DNA of 16,016 bases from Burkholderiales bacterium UBA2463 (GTDB taxonomy: Bacteria; Pseudomonadota; Gammaproteobacteria; Burkholderiales; Burkholderiaceae_A): the NCBI GenBank assembly GCA_002342295.1, contig DDPR01000007.1, forward strand, positions 654 through 16,669. The letters run 5' to 3'. A program made the position numbers and the translations under genes. The notes under the pieces are model-generated. The model was not told where the DNA came from and searched no databases. It saw nothing but the letters and a program-made list of their open reading frames with translations. Positions 7,246-13,124 of the stretch are shown here, in pieces. The stretch's first letter is position 1, and each line of letters begins with the position of its first letter.

Positions 7246-8160
7246 ATGTTTGAGCTGCTCGGCATCACACCCCAGGCCCTCACCTCTCAGGTCTTGATTG
7301 GGCTCATCAATGGGTCTTTCTATGCCCTTTTGAGTCTGGGGCTGGCCGTGATTTTCGGGCTGCTCAATGTGATCAACTTCACCCATGGCGCTCAGTACAT
7401 GCTGGGCGCCATGTTCACCTGGATCGGGCTCACCCAGCTGGGTGGTTGGCTGGACATGCCCGAGTTCCAGCTGAATTATTTTGTGGCGCTTCTTGTTGCG
7501 CCACTCTTGGTAGGGCTTCTGAGCATCGTCTTGGAAAAGACCATGCTCAAGCGCCTCTACCATCTGGACCATCTCTATGGGCTGCTACTCACCTTTGGTC
7601 TTGCCCTTATTCTGGAGGGTCTCTTTCGGCATTGGTTTGGCGTTCTGGGAAATAGCTATCCCGTGCCAGAGGTTCTGGAGGGCGGCCTGCGCGTCTCGGG
7701 CCTCTTTCTTCCCTACTATCGACTCTGGGTGGTGGCGCTTGCTCTGATCGTGTGTTTTGCCACCTGGTACTTCATTGAGCGCACGAAGCTTGGAAGTCTC
7801 TTGCGCGCCGGAACTGAGAATCCACGGCTCTTGCAGGCGCTGGGCGTGAATGTGCCGCTCATCATCACACTTACCTACGGTGCGGGCTGCGCGCTCGCAG
7901 CCTTCGCGGGTGTGATGGCTGCACCGGTGTATCAGGTCACGGCTGTGATGGGATCAAACCTCATCATCGTGGTCTTTGCCGTGGTGGTGATTGGGGGCAT
8001 GGGCTCTATTGCCGGCGCCATCGTGACTGGGCTGGGTCTTGGCGTTGTTGAGGGACTTACGAAGGTCTTCTACCCCCAGGCCTCGTCGGTCTCTATTTTT
8101 GTGATCATGATTCTCGTGTTGCTCGTGAAGCCGGCCGGTCTTTTTGGCCGCACGCGATAG
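7246..8160 (+). CDS. livH: HAAT ABC transporter permease, LivH-type
   Basis: A 304-aa integral inner-membrane permease. It starts with the family's opening: a short amphipathic leader followed by QVLIGLINGSFYALLSLGLAV and GLLNVINFTHGAQYMLGA, the hallmark LivH N-terminus. Eight or so hydrophobic segments can be traced. Near the C-terminus lie VVFAVVVIGGMGSIAGAIVTG, the coupling region that contacts the ATPases, and a last helix rich in Ile, Val and Leu ending in GLFGRTR. It forms the translocation pore with LivM. ATG at 7246, 21 bases after the binding-protein stop, with no strong ribosome site. The frame is complete and nothing unusual was seen. Confidence 0.93.
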   Translation: MFELLGITPQALTSQVLIGLINGSFYALLSLGLAVIFGLLNVINFTHGAQYMLGAMFTWIGLTQLGGWLDMPEFQLNYFVALLVAPLLVGLLSIVLEKTMLKRLYHLDHLYGLLLTFGLALILEGLFRHWFGVLGNSYPVPEVLEGGLRVSGLFLPYYRLWVVALALIVCFATWYFIERTKLGSLLRAGTENPRLLQALGVNVPLIITLTYGAGCALAAFAGVMAAPVYQVTAVMGSNLIIVVFAVVVIGGMGSIAGAIVTGLGLGVVEGLTKVFYPQASSVSIFVIMILVLLVKPAGLFGRTR

Positions 8161-8170
8161 GGGCGCGGAT

Positions 8171-9103
8171 ATGAAACTGAGCCGACTGAATCAGATTTCA
8201 CTGGCCGTGCTGCTGCTCCTGGCCCTCGTGCCCATGCAGAGTTTTGTCTACGACCTCTTCATGATGAAGGTCTTCTGCTTTGCAATCTTTGCAGCCTCTC
8301 TGAACCTGCTTCTCGGTTTTACCGGCCTTCTCTCCTTTGGTCATGCAGCCTTCTTTGGAACGGGCGCCTATGTGTGTGCGCACGCGATGAAGGAGTGGGG
8401 TGTGACGCCAGAGATCGGTGTGCTGTTGGGATTTTTTGCGTCCATCGCGCTGGGTTATGTGTTTGGGGCGCTGGCCATTCGCAGGCAGGGCATCTACTTC
8501 GCCATGATCACGCTCGCACTCGCGCAGGTGGTTTACTTTATTGCCACACAGGTGCCGTTTACTAAAGGGGAGGATGGCATTCAGGGGGTTCCTCGAGGCG
8601 TGTTCCTCGGGATCTTTGACTTAAGCCCCTCCTCGTCGATGTACTACTTTGCACTTGCTGTATTTGCGCTCGCCTTCTTTTTTATTCAGCGCATCGTGCA
8701 CTCGCCGTTTGGGCAGGTTCTGAAGTCGATTCGCGAGAATGAGCCGCGTGCGATTTCGCTCGGCTACAACGTGGATCGCTACAAACTCATTGCCTTCACG
8801 CTGTCTGCGGGCCTTGCGGGTCTTGGCGGTGCGCTCAAGAGCCTGGTGTTGCAGCTTGCCTCGCTGGGCGATGTGTTCTGGCACACCTCGGGTGAGGCTG
8901 TTCTGATGACCATATTGGGCGGCATTGGCACTTTCTGGGGACCCATTGCCGGTGCCGCAGTGATCGTGAATCTTCAGAACTATCTGGCCAATCTGGGTGG
9001 CTGGAGCACCATTGCAACGGGATTTATTTTTGTGGTGTGCGTGCTGGCCTTTCGGCGCGGCATCGTGGGTGAGATTGCCCACCGGTTTAAGGTGACCCTC
9101 TAG
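8171..9103 (+). CDS. livM: HAAT ABC transporter permease, LivM-type
   Basis: A 310-aa permease partner of LivH. Seen: FAIFAASLNLLLGFTGLLSFGHAAFFGTGAY, the LivM signature stretch, read here in two parts (FAASLNLLLGFTGLLSFGHA then FFGTGAY); AIRRQGIYFAMITLALAQ; SIRENEPRAISLGYNV; and GGIGTFWGPIAGAAVI. I chose ATG 8171, ten bases after the livH stop. A TTG at 8144 would add nine residues and overlap livH. The last four codons and the stop lie inside a 41-bp repeat whose second copy is at 9887-9927, so the gene end served as one border of the toxin-antitoxin insertion. The protein itself ends normally (HRFKVTL). It is the last gene before the terminator. Confidence 0.92.
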   Translation: MKLSRLNQISLAVLLLLALVPMQSFVYDLFMMKVFCFAIFAASLNLLLGFTGLLSFGHAAFFGTGAYVCAHAMKEWGVTPEIGVLLGFFASIALGYVFGALAIRRQGIYFAMITLALAQVVYFIATQVPFTKGEDGIQGVPRGVFLGIFDLSPSSSMYYFALAVFALAFFFIQRIVHSPFGQVLKSIRENEPRAISLGYNVDRYKLIAFTLSAGLAGLGGALKSLVLQLASLGDVFWHTSGEAVLMTILGGIGTFWGPIAGAAVIVNLQNYLANLGGWSTIATGFIFVVCVLAFRRGIVGEIAHRFKVTL

Positions 9104-9131
9104 CCCCCGAGCTCGGCCGGAGGCTCGCCCA
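9091..9131 (+). repeat. 41-bp perfect direct repeat, left copy (end of livM)
   Basis: Begins GGTGACCCTCTAGCCCCCGA and ends CCGGAGGCTCGCCCA; it is identical base for base to 9887-9927. It includes the last livM codons and stop and contains the palindrome CCGAGCTCGG. Neighbouring bases differ on both sides (A versus C before, A versus G after), so 41 bp is the full length. The two copies border the vapBC pair. Confidence 0.97.
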
Positions 9132-9134
9132 AGG

Positions 9135-9162
9135 CCCCGCCAATCGGCGGGGTTTTGTTTTT
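9135..9162 (+). terminator. Rho-independent terminator after livM
   Basis: A seven-base-pair GC-rich stem (CCCCGCC / GGCGGGG) with a four-base AATC loop is followed by TTTTGTTTTT. It ends the + strand operon and is only three bases beyond the left 41-bp repeat. It therefore belongs to the segment that appears to have been inserted, not to the original livM tail. Confidence 0.9.
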
Positions 9163-9182
9163 ATGGCGACTGAGGTAGAGTG

Positions 9183-9202
9183 GATATCCTTTGATAGATA
9201 TC
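9183..9202. promoter_or_regulatory. Candidate VapBC operator: two GATATC half-sites
   Basis: Two copies of the palindrome GATATC lie 14 bases apart (9183-9188 and 9197-9202), with TATC and GATA also facing each other between them. They lie 10-30 bases before the antitoxin ATG at 9213, where toxin-antitoxin complexes usually bind to repress their own operon. No promoter boxes could be fixed with confidence. Confidence 0.45.
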
Positions 9203-9212
9203 TTTTTTGATC

Positions 9213-9461
9213 ATGACCACAGTCACGATTACGAAATGGGGGAATTCATTGGGGGTTCGAATTCCCGCCGAGATCGTTCAGCGCGCAGAACTTTATGCGG
9301 GCGGTCAGCTAGAAGTGTCGACGGATCGAGATGGTCGAATCGTATTGGCGCCTCTGCGCGTGGACCGAAAGGCCTTCTTTGCAGAGTTGCGCGCCTTTGT
9401 TCGGTCGTGCCCTCAATCTTCGGAGGTGGTTCAGGCTATGCGTGATGAGGCGCGTTTCTAG
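9213..9461 (+). CDS. vapB: VapB/MazE-type antitoxin with AbrB-like DNA-binding domain
   Basis: An 82-aa protein. The N-terminal half is a SpoVT-AbrB swapped-hairpin DNA-binding domain: TVTITKWGNSLGVRIPAEIV, then LYAGGQLEVSTDRDGRIVLAPL. The C-terminal half, with Phe and charged residues (RKAFFAELRAFVRSC), should wrap the toxin. I chose ATG 9213. A TTG at 9207 would add two residues; neither has a ribosome site, so translation may be from a short or leaderless message. The stop TAG shares its last base with the toxin GTG, giving coupled translation and the usual antitoxin-first order. The protein would neutralise VapC and repress the operon through the GATATC sites upstream. The pair lies between two 41-bp repeats, a sign of acquisition. 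A +1 frame over the same bases is a shadow. Confidence 0.9.
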   Translation: MTTVTITKWGNSLGVRIPAEIVQRAELYAGGQLEVSTDRDGRIVLAPLRVDRKAFFAELRAFVRSCPQSSEVVQAMRDEARF

Positions 9462-9877
9462 TGGTGTATCTCGATACGAGTGTTTTGGTCGCTGCCTTCA
9501 CCAACGAAGAAAAGACGGATAGTGCGCTGGCCTACCTCGAGCAAGAGTCCGAGGCGATGACCTCCGAATGGGCGCTCACGGAAGTTGCGAGCGCACTCAT
9601 GATCAAGGTTCGTCGAAAAGAGCTCTCAAGGGCAGATGAGACTCAGGCCTGGAAACAGTTTCTGGCTTGGGCCGCATTCAGCGGAGCCATTCGAGCGATT
9701 CCGGCGGGTTGCTTTGAGAAGGCTGCGACACTTTTACGAGGTTCGAGTGGTCTGCGAGCCGGCGACTCCCTTCATTTGTCCGCCGCACTGTCTCTGGGGG
9801 CGACTCGGCTGGCCAGTTTTGACCTGACCCTCACGAAGTCCGCGCGAGCTCTCGGGCTGGGCACAGCAAAGATCTAA
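9461..9877 (+). CDS. vapC: VapC-type PIN-domain toxin ribonuclease
   Basis: A 138-aa PIN-domain protein of typical VapC length. The four acidic metal-binding positions are visible: Asp5 in YLDTSVLV, Glu41 in LTEVASAL, Asp102 in RAGDSLHLSAAL, and Asp121 in ASFDLTL. All are intact, so the nuclease should be active. VapC toxins cut tRNA or the sarcin-ricin loop of 23S rRNA; the target here cannot be told. The GTG start overlaps the antitoxin stop by one base, and a second GTG at 9464 is also possible. The stop TAA (9875-9877) overlaps the stop of the opposing eamA gene. The gene lies wholly within the repeat-bordered segment and is complete, so the module is not decaying. Confidence 0.93.
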   Translation: MVYLDTSVLVAAFTNEEKTDSALAYLEQESEAMTSEWALTEVASALMIKVRRKELSRADETQAWKQFLAWAAFSGAIRAIPAGCFEKAATLLRGSSGLRAGDSLHLSAALSLGATRLASFDLTLTKSARALGLGTAKI

Positions 9878-10788
9878 GTCCTCGGCGGTGACCCTCTAGC
9901 CCCCGAGCTCGGCCGGAGGCTCGCCCAGATTGCGGCGCAGATGATCATCGCGCCCCCCACCCATTCGCTGGCGGTCATCTGCTTGCCCACAATGATCCAT
10001 GCCGAGACCGCCGCGAACACAATCTCAGAGAGCATGATGAGGCTCGTGGTCTGGGCAGGCAGGCGAGAGCCTCCAAACTGAAGGCTGTAGTTCGCGCATG
10101 CAAGGCCCAGGGCCAGAAGGGGGAGCACCCAGAGTGCCTCAAAGGCCGCCTGAAGAGGATTTCCGGCTGCGTACAGCCCCGCAGCCGAAGCTGCCAGCAT
10201 CATCAAAAATGGCACCGACCCCGAGCCAATAAACATGGCGAGCGTTCGCTCGGCGGAATTCGAGCCTTGCTGACTTCGAAGAAGCACATTGGCAAGACCA
10301 AAAAAGAGCCCGCCAGCAACCGAGAGGGTGTCTGCAAAGAACGAGGAGGACCATAGGGCTGATGCGCTGGTCTCAGATGCCGCTCCCAACACCACCACCG
10401 CACCGGCCAGCGCCAATCCAATGCGCGCCCAGCCTTCGACAGTGAGTCTTTCCGCCAGAAGAAGCCGAGCGAAGAGGGCGGACCAGAGTGGCATGAGGTA
10501 GAAGAGAAGAACTACGCGCACCACATCGCCAAGCGTGAGGGCCCAGTTAAAGCAGGTGTTGGTGAGACCATAAAATAGGCCCATGATCCAAAGCGATTTG
10601 TGCGCGATGAGCGCGCTCAGGGCCTGAGGGCGGGAGAGGCTCAGGGCAATACTCGCTGCGACATAACAAATGGCTGTGGCCCACAGAATGGAGAGCCCCT
10701 GGGCCTCTAGCCACTTGTAGGGCACCCAGGACACGCCCCAGATGAAGGCATTGAACAACAAGGCAAGGTGAGGAAGGCCAACACTCAT
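9874..10788 (-). CDS. EamA/DMT-family transporter
   Basis: A 304-aa inner-membrane protein of the drug/metabolite transporter superfamily with two EamA repeats and about ten hydrophobic segments. Seen: LLFNAFIWGVSWVPYKWLE at the start, FYGLTNTCFNWALTLGDVVRVVLLFYLMPLW in the first repeat (read here in separate stretches), and LMMLAASAAGLY and ANYSLQFGGSRLPAQTTSLIMLSEIVFAAVSAW, also in pieces, in the second. Such proteins usually export metabolites or amino acids; no substrate can be given. The ATG at 10788 overlaps the ATG of the divergent pirin gene by two bases and has no ribosome site; no better start is seen. The last 17 or so codons run through the right 41-bp repeat, and the final PRT and stop come from sequence next to vapC. 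Without the insertion the protein would end three residues earlier at a TAA inside livM. Confidence 0.88.
   Translation of the reverse strand: MSVGLPHLALLFNAFIWGVSWVPYKWLEAQGLSILWATAICYVAASIALSLSRPQALSALIAHKSLWIMGLFYGLTNTCFNWALTLGDVVRVVLLFYLMPLWSALFARLLLAERLTVEGWARIGLALAGAVVVLGAASETSASALWSSSFFADTLSVAGGLFFGLANVLLRSQQGSNSAERTLAMFIGSGSVPFLMMLAASAAGLYAAGNPLQAAFEALWVLPLLALGLACANYSLQFGGSRLPAQTTSLIMLSEIVFAAVSAWIIVGKQMTASEWVGGAMIICAAIWASLRPSSGARGSPPRT
9887..9927 (+). repeat. 41-bp perfect direct repeat, right copy (end of eamA)
   Basis: Identical to 9091-9131 and 796 bases to its right in the same orientation. Read on the minus strand it encodes residues WASLRPSSGARGS of the EamA C-terminus. It marks the right border of the segment carrying the terminator and vapBC. 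Confidence 0.97.
10771..10777 (+). promoter_or_regulatory. Ribosome binding site of the pirin gene, inside eamA
   Basis: AGGAAGG lies nine bases before the pirin ATG at 10787 and within the first codons of the opposing eamA gene. It supports this pirin start despite its overlap with the eamA start codon. Confidence 0.65.
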
Positions 10789-11488
10789 GATTGAAAGACG
10801 CGCATCTCAAGACAGGGGCTATGCCGATCACGGCTGGTTGAAGTCATTTCACAGCTTTTCATTTGCCAACTACTTCGATCCTGCCCATGTTCAGTTTGGC
10901 AACCTTCGGGTCATTAACGAGGACTGGGTGGCCCCAGGCATGGGCTTTGGAACGCATCCTCATCGGGACATGGAGATTGTCACCTATGTCCTGGAGGGCG
11001 CCCTTGCTCATAAAGATTCCCTCGGAAATGGAGCCGCCATTCTCCCGGGTGAGGTCCAGCGCATGAGCGCGGGAACGGGGATTACGCACAGTGAGTTCAA
11101 TCACAGTGCCAGCGAGACAGTCCATCTTCTGCAGATCTGGATCCAGCCCTCAGAGAGGGGCATTTCCCCGGGCTATGAACAGAAAACATTTTCGGCGCAG
11201 GAAAAGCGCGGCCACCTTCGATTGGTTGCATCGCCCGATGGCGCAGAGGGGTCCGTTCGATTTACTGCGGATGCTCGGCTCTATGCGGGCTTGTTTGACG
11301 CGGGTGAGTCGGCGCAGCTGCCCATCAAGCCAGGACGACTTGCCTATGTGCACGTGGCTCGCGGCGAACTTGCTGTGAACGGTGAGCATCTGAAGGCAGG
11401 GGACGCCCTCAAGCTGGTCGATGAGTCAGCGGTCGTGATCAGCGAAGGCAAGGCGGCCGAGGTGCTAGTCTTTGACTTGCATCCCTAG
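10787..11488 (+). CDS. Pirin-family protein (cupin, YhhW-like)
   Basis: A 233-aa bicupin protein. The start MIERRASQDRGYADHGWLKS matches the family's own N-terminus, so the ATG is right. Metal ligands are visible: His57 and His59 in THPHRDME, His101 and Glu103 in GITHSEFN, the same spacing as I recall for E. coli YhhW. The second cupin half (ADARLYAGLFDAGESAQLPI and the region after) lacks metal ligands, as is usual. Pirins of this kind can act as quercetin 2,3-dioxygenases in vitro and are often linked to oxidative stress, but the natural role is generally unknown. It is divergent from eamA with overlapping start codons, and an MFS transporter follows after 15 bases, so pirin and transporter are probably co-transcribed. 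Confidence 0.93.
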   Translation: MIERRASQDRGYADHGWLKSFHSFSFANYFDPAHVQFGNLRVINEDWVAPGMGFGTHPHRDMEIVTYVLEGALAHKDSLGNGAAILPGEVQRMSAGTGITHSEFNHSASETVHLLQIWIQPSERGISPGYEQKTFSAQEKRGHLRLVASPDGAEGSVRFTADARLYAGLFDAGESAQLPIKPGRLAYVHVARGELAVNGEHLKAGDALKLVDESAVVISEGKAAEVLVFDLHP

Positions 11489-11492
11489 GCAA

Positions 11493-11497
11493 AAGGA
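11493..11497 (+). promoter_or_regulatory. Ribosome binding site of the first MFS gene
   Basis: AAGGA lies six bases before the ATG at 11504, in the 15-base gap after the pirin stop, and fixes this start. Confidence 0.6.
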
Positions 11498-11503
11498 CTG
11501 CGC

Positions 11504-12775
11504 ATGAACAAATCGGAATCGCTTGGCCTCTCACGAGCCCTCTGGATCTTGGTGGTCTGTGGCTGTCTCATCGGCTTTCTGGCCTTTGGCATCCGCTCGA
11601 GTTTTGGCCTCTTTGTCGATCCCGTCTCGGGTAACGGAGCCGACGCCTTTGGTTTTGGTCGAGAGGCCTTTGCTTTTGCTCTGGCGATTCAGAATCTCGC
11701 CTGGGGCGTAGGCCAGCCGCTCGCTGGTGCGATCGCCGATCGATATGGTCCATGGCGCGTCATCGCGGGCGGCGGTGTGCTCTTCTCTTTGGGTCTTCTG
11801 ACGATGACGATGGCCTCCGACCCAACGAGCTTTACGCTCACAGCCGGAATTCTGGTTGGGCTGGGCATGAGTGGCGCGGGCCACAATACCGTGCTCGCGG
11901 CATTTGGTCAGTTGTTGCCCCCTGAGCGTCGCGCCTGGGCTCTGGGTTTGGGCACGGCCACAGCGAGCCTTGGACAGTTCTTGGTGGTTCCTCTTGGCCA
12001 GGCCTTCATTGAAGGCTATGGCTGGGCGGGTGCTGCCGTGATCATGGCCATTGCAGTGGCCTCGACGCCCCTTCTTGCACTCGCGCTGCGCCCACGCTCG
12101 CTCAAGGCGGGGGAGACTCCAAAAGCAGTCACCCCAACCACAAGCACCGCCTCGACGCTCAATGTCGCGCTCGGCCAGGCTTTTGGCTACAACAGCTATT
12201 GGCTCTTGCTCTCTGGATTCTTTGTCTGCGGGTTTCAGCTCGCCTTCATCACTGTTCACCTTCCCCCGTATTTGAATGACCAGGGTATTTCGGCCTCCAC
12301 GGCCAGCTGGGCTATTGCGCTCATTGGCCTTTTTAATGTGGTCGGTGGCTACGCCAGTGGCATGCTAAGTAGCCGCATGCCAAGGCGCATGCTCCTCGTT
12401 TACATTTATCTGGCAAGAGCAATTGTGACCACCGCCTTTTTGGTCCTACCGCTCACGAACGCAAGCACACTGGTCTTTGGCGCATTCATGGGCCTACTCT
12501 GGCTCTCAACTGTGCCGCCCACCGTTCAGCTTGTGGGTGTGATGTTCGGCAACCGCTTCTTGTCTACTCTCTTCGGATTTGTTTTTCTCTCGCATCAGGT
12601 GGGCGCCTTCGTCGGTGTGTGGGCGGGTGGCCTGTTGTTTGCAAGACTCGGAAGCTATGACCTCGTCTGGTGGGGGAGCGTGGGTCTTTCCATCTTTGCG
12701 GCCCTGGTTCATTTACCCATTCGTGAAAAGCTCTATCCACGTGCTGCCCCGACGCCTACACCTTCTGTCGCTTAG
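11504..12775 (+). CDS. Major facilitator superfamily (MFS) transporter
   Basis: A 423-aa inner-membrane secondary transporter with about twelve hydrophobic segments in two six-helix halves joined by a charged loop near residues 195-225 (LRPRSLKAGETPKAV). Seen: the loop 2-3 motif GAIADRYGPWR in the first half, an equivalent YASGMLSSRMPRRML in the second, and GLGMSGAGHNTVLAAFG. The general look is that of the monocarboxylate/oxalate-formate antiporter-like MFS group found in many proteobacteria, where substrates are organic anions; no precise substrate is claimed. The gene follows pirin after 15 bases and has a clear ribosome site. Its last 35 bases are also covered by the start of the next, small gene in another frame. 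Confidence 0.9.
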   Translation: MNKSESLGLSRALWILVVCGCLIGFLAFGIRSSFGLFVDPVSGNGADAFGFGREAFAFALAIQNLAWGVGQPLAGAIADRYGPWRVIAGGGVLFSLGLLTMTMASDPTSFTLTAGILVGLGMSGAGHNTVLAAFGQLLPPERRAWALGLGTATASLGQFLVVPLGQAFIEGYGWAGAAVIMAIAVASTPLLALALRPRSLKAGETPKAVTPTTSTASTLNVALGQAFGYNSYWLLLSGFFVCGFQLAFITVHLPPYLNDQGISASTASWAIALIGLFNVVGGYASGMLSSRMPRRMLLVYIYLARAIVTTAFLVLPLTNASTLVFGAFMGLLWLSTVPPTVQLVGVMFGNRFLSTLFGFVFLSHQVGAFVGVWAGGLLFARLGSYDLVWWGSVGLSIFAALVHLPIREKLYPRAAPTPTPSVA

Positions 12776-13085
12776 CCTCATTTTGTTTTTGACAGCCGCT
12801 GCAGTGGCGGCTTGGATCGCGCTTGCATCGCTGCGCGATGATCCTTTACCCAGTCTAGTCTGGGCGCCTGATATGCCCGATGAGGCTCTGCTCGCATTGG
12901 GCCCGCCCGTGCTCAATCGTCTCTCTGGGAGCTGGTGGTGGATCGAGACGACACCGCTTGAGCGTGACAAGCTTCGGGCCCTCGGAGCAAGAATGGCCGT
13001 GGCAATGCCGCAGCCTATTGCACGCATGGCGGGCTGTAGCGGCGAACTCCCCGTTGATCCTGACTCACTGCGGCGCCCGCGCTAG
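12741..13085 (+). CDS. Small hypothetical single-span membrane protein
   Basis: The family is not recognised. From GTG 12741 the protein is 114 aa: a basic leader MLPRRLH, a hydrophobic segment of about 20 residues (LSLSLILFLTAAAVAAWIAL), then a soluble part with LVWAPDMPDEALLALGPPV, SGSWWWIETT and MAVAMPQPIARMAGCSG. It looks like a signal-anchored protein facing the periplasm. The open frame extends upstream to 12579, but that part is a shadow of the MFS gene; the membrane-anchor pattern starting just after 12741 fixes the likely start. The start overlaps the MFS end by 35 bases, suggesting coupled translation, although no good ribosome site is seen. It converges on the SulP gene. The Trp-rich, well-formed sequence and overlapping position argue that it is real. 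Confidence 0.6.
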   Translation: MLPRRLHLLSLSLILFLTAAAVAAWIALASLRDDPLPSLVWAPDMPDEALLALGPPVLNRLSGSWWWIETTPLERDKLRALGARMAVAMPQPIARMAGCSGELPVDPDSLRRPR

Positions 13086-13124
13086 CTGCCTTAAAAAGAG
13101 GCGCACCTTCTCTACGTCGATGCG

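Noticed and set aside
9108..9117. Palindrome CCGAGCTCGG within the 41-bp repeat as a terminator or operator
   Set aside because: A ten-base perfect palindrome has no loop and no T-tract; it may matter for recombination but nothing shows a terminator role.
9191..9445. 84-aa open frame overlapping vapB in another frame
   Set aside because: It has no family features, while the vapB frame encodes a clear AbrB-type domain and is coupled to vapC.
9091..9927. The two repeats as the start of a CRISPR array or as insertion-sequence ends
   Set aside because: Only two copies, 755 bases apart, in direct orientation, with toxin-antitoxin genes between and no transposase, cas gene or terminal inverted repeats.
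12579..12740. Upstream extension of the small membrane protein frame
   Set aside because: This part lies wholly within the MFS gene and reads like an out-of-frame shadow; the membrane anchor begins right after GTG 12741.
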